Below, in pieces: positions 1 to 11,479 of a stretch of DNA of 64,000 nucleotides. The stretch's first letter is position 1; every line of letters starts with the position of its first letter. The position numbers were made by a program, and so were the translations under genes. Location of the stretch: the NCBI RefSeq assembly GCF_026151205.1, contig NC_087084.1, positions 9,482,894-9,546,893 of the forward strand, given 5' to 3'. The notes under the pieces were generated by a model. It was not told where the DNA came from. It did no database searches and saw nothing but the letters and a program-made list of their open reading frames with translations. This DNA comes from Bolinopsis microptera (Eukaryota > Ctenophora > Tentaculata > Lobata > Bolinopsidae).

Positions 1-2
1 AA

Positions 3-113
3 TCAACTGATGCTGAGCTACTGTCAAAGAAAATACCACGTCCCTCCGAGCTGATCAGAGGAGGAATGCTGTTATACAACGAGGGCATCATTCCTAGCTG
101 GAATATTAAATAA
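3..113 (+). CDS. C-terminal exon of an unrecognised gene (partial)
   Basis: The frame starting at base 3 is open and ends at TAA 111-113. It encodes 36 residues rich in charged and hydrophobic side chains, ending in LYNEGIIPSWNIK. No other frame stays open over the same bases, and the residue mix looks coding. An AATAAA signal lies 167 bases downstream, as expected for a terminal exon. The 5' part of the gene is outside the window. I do not recognise the family and cannot tell whether the exon begins before base 1. Confidence 0.5.
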   Translation, partial: STDAELLSKKIPRPSELIRGGMLLYNEGIIPSWNIK

Positions 114-279
114 TTACATGTACGCTCGGATTTCAACCGCTACAGATTACCTATTGACTGAGATATTTTTAATGTAACTTTGACTATGATATTTTGTAAG
201 ACAGAATTTTATATCTTTTTGAATTTTTTAGCAATTGTACTCAATATATAAAATTGCATCAAAAGTTAAATTTTTTTTA

Positions 280-285
280 AATAAA
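280..285 (+). terminator. Poly(A) signal AATAAA
   Basis: A canonical AATAAA lies about 170 bases after the stop codon of the terminal exon at the left edge. It is followed by a T/G-rich stretch (TGTTTGTATAAAT), as expected for a cleavage region. Confidence 0.4.
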
Positions 286-830
286 GCACTGTAATGTTTG
301 TATAAATTTATAAAAGAATTTAACCAACATTTCTGCACTAAATTTAAGGTAATACCTACCGTAACAGTTATCTTAATTTCTATTATTTTATGGGGTTTAT
401 GTGAATGTTCATTTTCAATAATCTTTATTGACTTTATAATGATTTAATCAGAGGTAAATTGAGTATGAATTTATTGTATAAGTCTTTCAATTTTTAATTT
501 ACCAGTTCAATCATCTCTTAGAAAGTGCTTTTATTGATTTATACAAGCTATCTTGACCAAACAGATCCACCCTTATCAAAATGGGGTAAAACGGACCATT
601 TTTACAATTACTAAAGAATTGCTTTATTTAGGCAATAACTATGAAAAAAAGGTCATAGAATGTGAGAACTAGGCATATATTTGCAATTATGGCTCGTAAA
701 AGCAATCTACAAGACAAAAAAATTGTGAATTTTTTTTGGGGTAAAACGGACCAAGGGCGTGGTTTTCTTGGTTAGAAAAGTTGAAGAACAGAAATTTGTA
801 TTGAATATTGTTTAGGACTTAGCCCCAATA

Positions 831-2218
831 GTAAGGGGAAAAGTGGTCGATTTAAGGGTTCCGTTGGATTTGAATGTTCACAAGGATTTCTCAACGGAAT
901 ATGGTAGTTAAGACCCCTACGAACATAATTAGACTTGTTGCCAATTTTGTATCTCAACAGAAACACCACTTTTACCACTTTTTACCACCTTTGTACCACC
1001 TGTCTGGTTTGCCAAATATCTTTAGTTGTGAACGTCGTAAAAGGCTGCAAATTAACCTAGAATGTTTATCTTATCAAGGAGTAAAACTTTTGTGTGAAAA
1101 ATTTTTACATTGGACAATCAGCTAATTGGATAATTACCAATTAGTTAATCACCAAAAAAAGTGAAAATTTTTTATTGGCTCAAAATGATTGAAATCGTTT
1201 GAAACACGGAGAAATGTAGTTTTTAGAAAAACTTCAAAAATTTTTCACTTAAAAATTTTTTTCGAGACTTGGAAAAAAGTTTGAAAATTTGAAAATATTT
1301 TTTTCCGCCAAAAGTGATCGAATTGCATGAAACGTGGATAAAAATGCTTTGCAGAAAAACTTCGAAGATTTTTAGATTGGGGAATACTAAAATCATCAAT
1401 ATTTGAAGTTGGAGTTCAGTAAATCTCGACATATTTTAGTAATTAGGAATAGCTTAGCGGAAAGGGCTGAACCTGAAAAAGGTTAACCACACAATATTAG
1501 AGTTTCATAACTAATTACAATACAGCTTTATCAAATTCCACATAAAGAAACAGCACAAAAGGACCATTTAAGATCGAACCGATTTTACCTGCTGTACTAT
1601 CATTTTATTGATTTCAATGATCAAAACCTCTGTACCGTCAATCTTGCCAATCTATACCGGGTATCTGAATGTACCGGACCTCTTATTTACCTCTATAATT
1701 AGACCCAGTTGTGCAAGAAATGCGATTTCTCACAGGGGTTTCTTTTAACTGTGCACTTTTTGTCACTCTCGCAACTCGCAAGAGGCCCGGTATTATAGGG
1801 GGTATAGGAAGCGAGTGTAAATATACCTTCCATCATCCACTGTGGCTTTTTTGTATTGTGAATGCGCATGCCGCTTCGTTTGCTATGCCAGATACCTCGA
1901 ATAACCCCCATATGTCATTGCCAGGGTCGGGATAGAGCTGGAGATAGCATTGAAAAGTTGCTAGAAATAGCTAGATTTAGAGTAAACTGGTGGTAGCTGG
2001 GTGGTGCTAGCATGGATGTAGCAGAACGTAGCTACACGGGGTTTCATTGGAGTTGGTTATTTTAATGGCCAAAGAGTGCCGGAACTAAAGTTACTTAAGA
2101 TTGCAGTTGAGGGGCAGTGTAAACCACGGTGTAGTCAGGGACACAGAGCTACAGTGCAGGAGTACTGCAAGTGCAATAGAACAGTGCAAGTGATACAGTC
2201 TGCAACAGTAAAACGCCG
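831..2218 (+). repeat. Left arm of 3.3 kb inverted duplication
   Basis: This stretch reads as the reverse complement of 2799-4178. Small open frames recur identically or almost so: 874-1125 (+) matches 3893-4144 (-) with one residue changed (K to R), and 1223-1432 (-) matches 3586-3795 (+) exactly. The outer border is gtaaggggaaaagtgg and the inner border is the run ending at aaaacgccg. Such low divergence implies a recent duplication or gene-conversion-like homogenisation. Confidence 0.9.
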
Positions 2219-2222
2219 ACGA

Positions 2223-2295
2223 AGCTAGACTTAGAGTGAACTGATGGAAGCTGGGTGGTGCTAAAATGGAGGTAGCAGAACGTACTACATGATGA
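2223..2295 (+). repeat. Partial tandem copy of arm sequence in the spacer
   Basis: The words agctgggtggtgct and gtagcagaacgta, found in the left arm at about 1966-2040, recur here in the same order and orientation with scattered mismatches. This is an older, partial duplication next to the inner end of the left arm. Confidence 0.6.
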
Positions 2296-2798
2296 AAACA
2301 GGAAAACTAAGGCTGGTTGAGACCTAAAAAGATGTGAATCTGTCCTGATAGATCCAGTGAAGAGCGAGTAGCGAAGAGTTTGATCACTAACCTAAAGCTC
2401 TAAAGAAGAAGAGGGCTAAAGAGACTCACTTTGATCAATCAATCCGGTACGGCAAGGTCTGTAGCCTTGATAAGAAGATACCATGAAGTAATTCATGCGG
2501 AAAAGTCGATTTATATAAAGGGTTTCGTTGGATCTAAAAAGGGTGGGTCAGTCTCTCTGTTTTCATCAGATTCTGATGAAAGGCTGTTAAGCTCAGGACG
2601 GTGATCTTAATAGGTCGGATAGCTGTACCTGGTTGCTTCCAGCCCACCCTTGTCGCTTGAAAATAAGTTCTCACCCCACCTCTTCCAAAAATGCAGTTAC
2701 CAGAGCAGGAAACTCTTCTTCCTACTCTTCTTTCAACCCAAACACAATCAGGTTCCAGCTCCTCTCCTCCTCTGCAGCCACAATCTTATCTCCTTCTT

Positions 2799-4178
2799 CG
2801 GCGTTTTACTGTTGCATACTGTATCACTTGCACTGTTCTTTTGCACTTGCAGTACTCCTGCACTGTAGCTCTGTGTCCCTGACTACACCGTGGTTTACAC
2901 TGCCCCTCAACTGCAATCTTAAGTAACTTTAGTTCCGGCACTCTTTGGCCATTAAAATAACCAACTCCAATGAAACCCCGTGTAGCTACGTTCTGCTACA
3001 TCCATGCTAGCACCACCCAGCTACCACCAGTTTACTCTAAATCTAGCTATTTCTAGCAACTTTTCAATGCTATCTCCAGCTCTATCCCGACCCTGGCAAT
3101 GACATATGGGGGTTATTCGAGGTATCTGGCATAGCAAACGAAGCGGCATGCGCATTCACAATACAAAAAAGCCACAGTGGATGATGGAAGGTATATTTAC
3201 ACTCGCTTCCTATACCCCCCTATAATACCGGGCCTCTTGCGAGTTGCGAGAGTGACAAAAAGTGCACAGTTAAAAGAAACCCCTGTGAGAAATCGCATTT
3301 CTTGCACAACTGGGTCTAATTATAGAGGTAAATAAGAGGTCCGGTACATTCAGATACCCGGTATAGATTGGCAAGATTGACGGTACAGAGGTTTTGATCA
3401 TTGAAATCAATAAAATGATAGTACAGCAGGTAAAATCGGTTCGATCTTAAATGGTCCTTTTGTGCTGTTTCTTTATGTGGAATTTGATAAAGCTGTATTG
3501 TAATTAGTTATGAAACTCTAATATTGTGTGGTTAACCTTTTTCAGGTTCAGCCCTTTCCGCTAAGCTATTCCTAATTACTAAAATATGTCGAGATTTACT
3601 GAACTCCAACTTCAAATATTGATGATTTTAGTATTCCCCAATCTAAAAATCTTCGAAGTTTTTCTGCAAAGCATTTTTATCCACGTTTCATGCAATTCGA
3701 TCACTTTTGGCGGAAAAAAATATTTTCAAATTTTCAAACTTTTTTCCAAGTCTCGAAAAAAATTTTTAAGTGAAAAATTTTTGAAGTTTTTCTAAAAACT
3801 ACATTTCTCCGTGTTTCAAACGATTTCAATCATTTTGAGCCAATAAAAAATTTTCACTTTTTTTGGTGATTAACTAATTGGTAATTATCCAATTAGCTGA
3901 TTGTCCAATGTAAAAATTTTTCACACAAAAGTTTTACTCCTTGATAAGATAAACATTCTAGGTTAATTTGCAGCCTTTTACGACGTTCACAACTAAAGAT
4001 ATTTGGCAAACCAGACAGGTGGTACAAAGGTGGTAAAAAGTGGTAAAAGTGGTGTTTCTGTTGAGATACAAAATTGGCAACAAGTCTAATTATGTTCGTA
4101 GGGGTCCTAACTACCATATTCCGTTGAGAAATCCTTGTGAACATTCAAATCCAACGGAATGCCACTTTTCCCCTTACT
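2799..4178 (-). repeat. Right arm of 3.3 kb inverted duplication
   Basis: Reverse complement of the left arm at 831-2218. Differences are few; one is a nine-base segment near the outer end (855-863) present only in the left arm. The 580-base spacer between the arms (2219-2798) is unique apart from a partial copy of arm sequence at 2223-2295. Confidence 0.9.
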
Positions 4179-4461
4179 ACAAGTGCCTTAAATGTATTAA
4201 CAAATCTAGATTTACAAAGAATGTGGATTTATGTGTTGGTCCGTTTTACCCCATGCATGGGGTAAATCGGACCAGCTGACCAATTTTTTTAAAATGGGTG
4301 GTACACCTACTAAACGTTACACTCAAATTTTACTGTATACCTACCAATTTAGACAAAGGTCCAACTGGTAAATGGCATGTAACATTCTTCAAACAAGTCC
4401 TTTTGTTGAGGCAGGAAGTTCCAAAAACTAAAATATTGGTCCGTTTTACCCCGTCCTACCC

Positions 4462-4930
4462 TAGATTTTAAGATTGCCCTACTTGCCTACAAGTGGTTAA
4501 ATAATATAGCTCCTCCTTACTTAAAAGAGTTGATATCTCCTAGGCAGCAAAGTTTTAAAAATGTACGTCTTGATAATGATTATTTTTACCTTAGTTTTCC
4601 GCCCTCTCCTAACTATGTAAACACAGAGAAAGCTTTTAGTCACTGTGCAGTTAAAGTATTTAATTCCTTGCCATACGACATAAGATCAGCTGAGTCAGTT
4701 ACATCTTTCAAAACCAAACTTAAAACATACTTCTTTTCTCTAGCATTTGATTGATTTTGCATTTACATAGGTAAAATGAACTTGTCATGTCTAATTTTCA
4801 ATTAAACTAAGCTCAGTTAATGTAAGAGCCGCTTTAGAAAGCACTGGAGTTTATCTCCAGGATTAAATTATATCGAGTAATATGATTTAGCTATAAGGCG
4901 GTTTATAAATGTTGTATTTATTATTATTAT
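4462..4930 (+). mobile_element. 5'-truncated non-LTR retrotransposon, 3' end only
   Basis: The frame from 4464 to the TGA at 4752-4754 encodes the C-terminal tail of an ORF2 protein. It starts DFKIALLAYKWLNNIAP and ends with a FNSLPYDIRS-type motif and SLAFD. This matches the end of the reverse transcriptase ORF on the minus strand at 31.1 kb (KISLLVFKCLNNIAP, WNELPYSVRS, QLAFD). A short 3' untranslated region follows and ends in an ATT microsatellite at about 4912-4930, as in CR1-like elements. All upstream domains are missing, so the copy is dead on arrival. Confidence 0.85.
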
Positions 4931-6159
4931 AAAAAGAATATGATTTCTAAATGTATTGTAAATGACTTTCATTAGTTTGTAGACATTAGTGATGATGTCA
5001 TAAATTTTACTTTACTTTTACTTTTAAAAAAAGACAATATCGTGTTTAGGCTTGATATTCTCTTCGTATTCCAAGTGATTTATATTAGTGCACATATTGA
5101 TTCGGAATAAATTGTAAAAATTTGATATCGATTATCATGAAGTTTGAAAGAAGTTCAAGGAAACAACAATTTTATCTGGATAAGACCTTGAATCTAGTTT
5201 CAACCAGTGGTGTAACGAATAGAAAGGCCCCACAGGTTTGAACTTGTCAGAAAACAGGATCAATCCGGTTCTGATCATATTTTAACGGTACCGGTAAAAT
5301 TTAACCACGAGTAAAGATACATAAATGTTAGGTAAAAAGATTCGAATCAATTATGTAAATTTAAAAAACAAGTACACTTTACTGAAATTCATCAAATCAC
5401 AAAACAAACAAGCTGTGCTTGATCATTAAAATCATTTTAACTCAGCGCTCGATTCGTTTTAATGTATGTATATTTTTTAATCAATTAGCGCGGCGTTCAA
5501 AAATATTTTTATTCTAATACATTTTACTTAAATGACATTTATATAATTCAATTATGAACTCCATCAATTATTTATAAAAATGTTTATTTGTAATTTCAAA
5601 TTTCTAATGTTCGTAGATTTTGTATGTTACGGCGTTACAATTAACGATGCACAAACCATAAATTAATTTGTCATACGTAGTTGCACGAAGTGCGCAGCTC
5701 CCCCTGTATCGTCAGGACGATAGTGAAACGACCGTGGGGGTCACAACGTGATACAAAATTAACAAGCTGGTTAATTTGTAATCAATGAATAGCAAAAAAA
5801 TACATTAAATTATTTATTTTAAGATCTTGATTCACGATGTTAATCCAATTCGCAGCTTGGCAAAGCCCAATAGTGCATTTTGCTGATCTACCAACAAATT
5901 ATCTTACTGCTAACTCAGCGACTAAACACACAACGACTTTGATAATTGACAGATGATTAAACAATTGTGAGTTATGACGGACTTAACTGTATGGGTCAAC
6001 TACTGAAATTGTATTGTTTACTATCTTATTCATTATACTGAACATGAGATGACGAAGTATCTTAAGCAGCACTTTATACCCCCCACTTAGAACTTGATTA
6101 GTCACGAACAATAGAATCATCAAAAACCAATACAATAAAACATCTTGATCAATAAATGC
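4931..6159. other. Intergenic AT-rich DNA
   Basis: No open frame of note, no paired splice signals and no tandem array was seen. A GC-richer patch at about 5685-5750 has no recognisable feature. Confidence 0.5.
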
Positions 6160-7480
6160 CTAGCAGCACCAGACAGCAGCCGTGTACCTTTTTCGACTCC
6201 GTGGAGTCCCTGATGGACTTTTGTTAATAATCGGACCAACCTTTCTTTCTCGAAACATGTATCCTATCGTGATGACACGAACATATTTGTTGCTGGAAAA
6301 ACTGAACAAGAAGCCTATTTGAATGCTAATAAAGTACTTGAATCTGTAAATGACTATATGGAATCTAACTTGCTGCACATTAACCAAAGCAAATCGGTCT
6401 ACATGTTATTCAGACCTGGCCGGTACTCGTCCTGTGCACGTGCTCGTGAATATGGCTCTGAGAACTCACTCACGTTATCAGGCAACACGCTTACACGAGT
6501 AGATAAAGTGAGATTCCTTGGTGTTATCATAGACCATGAACTATCCTGGGAACCCCAACTAGATAACATAAAAAGTAAACTAACTACAAGTATAGCTATA
6601 ATTAAACGTATTATGAAGTTTATTCCAGAAACAGAGTACCATAAGCTGTATGACTCCTTATTCAAGTCTCATTATATGAGCTACTGTATCAGTAGCTGGG
6701 GTGGTGTCACACCTTATAGACTATCTAAACTGTTCTCCATCCAAAAAAGATGTGTACGCCTTCTATTTGGAAGCAAACCAAGCTTTGACCGGGCAGAGTA
6801 TTATGAAACATGTGCACGTGCAAGACCATACAGTGCAGTGAACACATCGCAAAAAGGAGCTTTGCTTTGGAAAACACTAAGCCAATATTCAATACCGAGA
6901 AAATCATGTCAATCCACAACCTGTACACCCAACATATATCCACTGAACTGTTTAAAATCTTGAAACTGCATCAACCTATCTCTCTGACAAGTTTATTCCA
7001 AACAAGTTCCAGAGCATGTAGCCAAACTATGCTGGTCCCCCGACACAAACTTGAAATTTCTAAACACAATTTTGTCTTCAAAGGTACGACTATATGGAAC
7101 AGTTTGGTTGATAAAATATTCGACAAATGCACTCCTAATGAAAACAATGTCATGGTCCCTGGCTCTAGTAAATTTTCTGACCTTTCCTCCCCAATCTCAA
7201 TTATCAAGAGCCGTATCAAAAAGCTCTTACTTGAAACCCAGCAATTGACAACACCTGGGCGTGAAATTGAGTGGCTCCCCCTAAATAGCTGGGGCATTGA
7301 ACCAGCTTAGTCAATCAGCATCCCATCCCTTGCATACAACTAATTACAAAAGCGCTAATTATACCTGTTTCAAAAGCATCCTGTCTGGAAGTTCCCTGAC
7401 TGCCGTGTGAATCTTTGGATCTATTTTTGGATCTATTTTTATATTGATATGATTTTTATGATTAGATTAGATTAGATTAA
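6160..7480 (+). pseudogene. Decayed non-LTR retrotransposon, RT C-terminal half
   Basis: A degenerate GVPQG motif (GVPDG, about 6203) and the polymerase motif YRDD (6265-6276, consensus YADD) are followed by LLHINQSKSVYML, FLGVIIDHELSW and a typical thumb and C-terminal region. The frame shifts near 6860 between the 6319-6963 and 6810-7310 frames. The stop at 7308-7310 is followed by a short UTR and an ATTAG repeat at 7461-7480 that marks the 3' end. The endonuclease and fingers regions are missing. The 3' repeat differs from the ATT tails of the other elements here, so this is a separate lineage of the CR1/Jockey group in the broad sense. Confidence 0.85.
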
Positions 7481-7682
7481 GAATAATGACATAAACATCA
7501 TCACTAGTTTTAAACATTCTTTCTGATTTCCTCATTATCAGAACTGTTAACATTTCACAGCCTTCGTCATTAAAAAACAAACAAATTCTATAACTAACAT
7601 AATTGTCATAATTTATTTACATATAAAAAAGTTTAAAAAGTTAAAAACCGTTAATTTAAAAAATAAATAAATAAAAACAAAT

Positions 7683-8011
7683 TCATGAGATATTTATTCC
7701 CTTTCTCTTGGCAACACACGGATTTTTATATAAATATTGGACTTGTTGCTTCTTCTTTATATACCTATATATTCCTCGCATAATTTCCATGTCCGCCTGA
7801 ACAAACCTGGCACCATCAAATCTTACTCTAGAAACCCCAGAACTCATCAAGCCTAGTCTGAATTCAAAACTAGTTGACCAGCTACGTACAGTTTCCTGGA
7901 CAACTGGAACCTTTTGGGCCATGCACAAGCCAATAGCATGTATGGTCCTGCAGTGGGGTCTCCTTGTCCTTGGATCTGTGTTTTGATCCGTCTTTTCTTA
8001 AAATTTTCCAT
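7683..8011 (-). pseudogene. Possible small gene or decayed coding fragment
   Basis: Two overlapping minus-strand frames both look protein-like. One starts at ATG 8011-8009 (MENFKKRRIKTQIQGQ...) and stops at 7853. The other is open from 7997 to the TGA at 7683 and ends in KKKQQVQYLYKNPCVAKRKG. A single frameshift would join them, which would make this a broken gene. I recognise no family, and chance remains a real explanation. Confidence 0.25.
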
Positions 8012-10268
8012 TTGTGTCACTTAGAATCACCTTTTAAAATGTTAATCGACACCACTGCTCCTAGTTAAATTTAGCCATGGCACGACTACTCGAACGTAAC
8101 AGTTAAATAGGTGTGACATACTATTATATTCTTATAATTATATCATATGAATTGATTGCACTGCTAATAAATAAAATACTTTGTTTTACTAAAATACTTT
8201 GTTTTACTATTGTATTTCATTATTGTATTAAAAAGTAAAGATATACTAGATATTACAACGAAATAGCGATATACCAAATTGGCCCTTGATATTAACCGTG
8301 TTGATGTGTGATGGTTTTAAATTTTGTATGTTGTAAGTATTATATTTTAGTTTGTGAAGCGTTTACTCCTCCCCCTCAGCAAGACAGTTAGATTGTAGAT
8401 TAATGATAATAATTGTCAAATGACGTTATATATTATATAACAGTTATAAATGTTCAATAGTTGTAGAGCGATTTTAAGAGCTAGATAGTAGAGGTCCACA
8501 GGGGTCCGAAAAAGCCGTACAGGCACTTGGGTCCTTATCCTTGTCACTAATCTCAATTGGATTCGGTTTACACAAAACATGAACATTTAGACGTACACAT
8601 TGACACGATATTTATTAGAAAGCAAAAAGTATAAAATAATACGTGCGTGTGCGGCTTGAGCCGCGCCGCATAAGAACGGATGCGTGCAGGGGCTGGAGTA
8701 CGCTTATATGTAGATTAATGAAATGTTGCATTGTAAATATTGAGAATTGACGATATATTATGATCTAATAGTAAATTTTACAAAGCTGGCTTTGGATTTA
8801 AGTAAGATTATAATTTATTTAAAAAAAACACGGATAGTTTAAATTTATTTCTATTTGTCGTATAATCATAAACAATTTAATTCTGTTTTCAAGAATGCGC
8901 GGCTTTGGCGGCCAGTTATTGACTTATACATTAAATTGAATTTTAAATAGAAATGTGAATATATTAAAATTTAAAACTTTCAAAACGGAGGCTTATAAAT
9001 ATTATTATATTATGATTGTAAAATAAAGGATAAAATTTTAAATTTGTTTCACTAAATTTGTTTCACTACCAAAGTTGCGAAAAGAATTATTTGATGTGCG
9101 GCGCGGCCTAGTACTAGTAGTGCATCGCGCTACAAGTTAAAATTTAAATATTGATCCCGGAAGAAATTTTATTATTTATATAATTATAAACGAGTAATAC
9201 TCGTAAAATATTCGTTTCAAATATTATTCCAAGACCGTCGACGAATCCAACGCGGCGCGCGTTTTGGTAAGTTATAAACCTACAAAATAATTATAATAAT
9301 AAAAAATTATCACTTGGCGCGCGAGTTATTTTATATTTTATGTACAAATTTTACTAAAATATATTAATATACTATGTTCACACACAGCTTAAGTCATTCC
9401 ATTATTATATGTTCATTAATCTATGGTTAAGAATACTGGAGCCTGAGGTTTATAGTATAAGCAAATGAAGCTCTGTACGCCTAATAAACAATAAACATAC
9501 AACAAGTTAAGTAAATGTTAATAGATGAACGTACTGCTTCAATCGAGCGCTATTATATCTTTAAATGATTAAAATCTGATCTAATTCATTGTGTTGAATT
9601 TGCTTGGGTCAAGTCATTGCAGTCGAGTTGGCTTGGTCCCTTCCCCTTCTATGCCGTTGTAACACCGTACCAGTGTAATCGATCAAAAGAAACATTGAGG
9701 TATCATTATAGTTAAAAGAGAGACTATTCTAATACAGTCATTTTAACATTCCTCTTAGACTTTCATGTTTATAATTGAAAGTAGTATTGTGAAAACACGT
9801 GGAATTAAGACCGTAGTAATGAGATAACTCTACTCAACGAATTGGTCAGGTTTATCTGTATATCTATACCGTGGAAGAATATTCAAACAATATACACATA
9901 ATATAGCAATGGCCAATTGGCTGACTATAAGGTCATGGCCTGAGCAAACAATTTTTTAAAAATAGTCAAGTGATGCTAAAGCAGAGCACAAATAAAATGT
10001 GTAATAAGTTAATAGATTAAAAAACTGATTCATGTGATGCATTACGCAGAGCACAGATAAAAAAAATACTGATTCAATGATTAAAATTATAGCTGTGAGT
10101 GACAATAAATTACTGTGTCATAAAAAAGGAACGATGTACACGTGATCTGAGATACCAATATCTCAATATCAAAAGGATAGTGTCTAGAAACATTCATAGT
10201 CCATGGTGGCAGGTATCAAGTTAAACGAAGTTACACTGACTGGCAATGTATACGATTGCCGTCTCCCT
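8012..10268. other. Intergenic DNA, no gene seen
   Basis: AT-rich sequence with isolated GC-rich words (gcggcttgagccgc near 8651, several gcgcgc words between 9100 and 9320). No long frame, no convincing exon and no tandem array were found. Confidence 0.5.
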
Positions 10269-10276
10269 CTCTCACC

Positions 10277-10567
10277 CAGTGGCGTAACGTTGCCTGTTGG
10301 CGCCCCCCTGCCGAAAAAAGCGCCCCCCCCTGTTGGCGCCCCCTCCCCTTTTGGTGCCCCTCCCTAAAATTGAACAAATTAGGTGATTTTAAAGAATACG
10401 CCGGTAAAATCTCTAAAAAAGTGTGTATCTAGAGCAAAACGCGCAGTTTTGCTAGTACTTTAGTTAAGTTTTCGAAATTGTCCCACATTCAAACGACGAT
10501 TTGGCGCCCCCCTAAGACGGCGCCCCCCTGCACAGCGGGGTCAGCAGGGCCTTTCGTTACGCCACTG
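10277..10567. mobile_element. Non-autonomous hAT-like element (MITE)
   Basis: The 291-base element begins cagtggcgtaacg and ends cgttacgccactg, a perfect 13-base terminal inverted repeat. It is flanked on both sides by the 8-base direct repeat ctctcacc (10269-10276 and 10568-10575). CAGTGGCG termini with 8-bp target duplications are typical of hAT transposons. The interior has C-rich runs (gcgccccc repeated) and no coding capacity, so it must be mobilised in trans. Confidence 0.9.
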
Positions 10568-10575
10568 CTCTCACC

Positions 10576-11468
10576 CCTGACCGCTATCAGGGTGCTCCTG
10601 AGGATTGAGAATCTAATCCTGGTGCGCATGTAACACATAATAGCCGCATAGTCTTCTCCTCTCTTCTGGGATAGTTTTTCAGCGAGTCTCTTGTGGTATC
10701 TATACCGTGGATGACCGAATTTTCACTTCTTTTGGCCTTCGTCACTTCCTACCCATTGTATGATATTGTGTGTGTGTGATGTATGACAAGTTTTTCTGAT
10801 AACCATACCTCACGTCAGATGTACAATTTTTGATGCCATAATGCATCTGATTACGCGAGAACCTCCGGCTTCGTAATAGCACTTATCTAATCATATTTCT
10901 CAGATTCGACAGAAAAAAAAACCTGGCACTGCCTGGTAAGTTTTTTACCTCAAGCTCTGTTAGGTTGTTACATTTGCTCAATATTATAAACGACCAGATT
11001 GAAGGTTTAAATGTGATTCTAAAAATATGTCCTAACTTTCATTAATGAGCCTGTGGTTAGCTTTTCCACGTCTACACAATTTCGCATTATCTGTTAAATT
11101 TCGTCTCAATTCTGGCTTGATCTTGCTTTTTCAGCCTTGTAGGAGACACAACCTAACGTCATGTAAACCTTCTACTTATAAGCTTCAATACTCCAGGTAC
11201 TCTTATCATCTATGTACAACGTCTTCCCCAGATAACATTAAAAAGGGTATCTCTCTGTTTACCGTACAATTTATATCATCTTGCCATTTCTCCAACCCTA
11301 AATATTCCGGTTAGTCAAGATTGTGTTGTAATATTGTTGCACTAAATTCAACCCTCAATTATAAATGTATAAATGCTCTTCCAATGGGATTACTAGTCAT
11401 ACTATAGAACTTAAAAATCTTTTCAAGAATTTGTGATTTAAAATTTGTCCAACTTTCACAATAAAACC
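10576..11468. other. Intergenic DNA upstream of the FANCG-like gene
   Basis: Nothing firmly annotatable. An 89-codon frame at 11045-11314 has no family resemblance and is probably chance. The promoter of the downstream gene should lie here, but I see no distinctive core element. Confidence 0.4.
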
Positions 11469-11477
11469 ATGATATAG
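11469..11477 (+). promoter_or_regulatory. Two-codon upstream ORF (ATG ATA TAG)
   Basis: This minimal upstream ORF ends two bases before the main ATG at 11480. Its context (aaaaccATGa) is at least as good as that of the main start. If transcribed, it would be expected to reduce initiation at the main ATG, or to require leaky scanning or reinitiation. Confidence 0.4.
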
Positions 11478-11479
11478 CC

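Larger units (their letters stand above)
578..4462. mobile_element. Composite repeat block with large inverted duplication
   Basis: The block is bracketed by copies of the 15-mer ggggtaaaacggacc. These sit at 585-599 and 738-752 on the plus strand and at 4240-4254 and 4440-4454 on the minus strand, with a one-base variant at 4259-4273. Inside is a 1.4 kb inverted duplication. No open frame longer than 97 codons occurs and none resembles a transposase, so a non-autonomous DNA element of foldback type is the best reading. I could not fix a target-site duplication, so the outer borders are approximate. Confidence 0.45.

Noticed and set aside
874-1432. Matching 60-83 codon frames in the inverted arms
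   Set aside because: They are conserved only because the arms are near-identical DNA. No family resemblance, and low-complexity Phe/Lys content.
2633-2926. 97-codon frame in the repeat spacer
   Set aside because: Three overlapping frames are open here because of a C/T-rich composition; none looks like a protein domain.
11045-11314. 89-codon frame upstream of the FANCG-like gene
   Set aside because: No start context, domain or splice link; Ser/Leu/Tyr-rich by composition.
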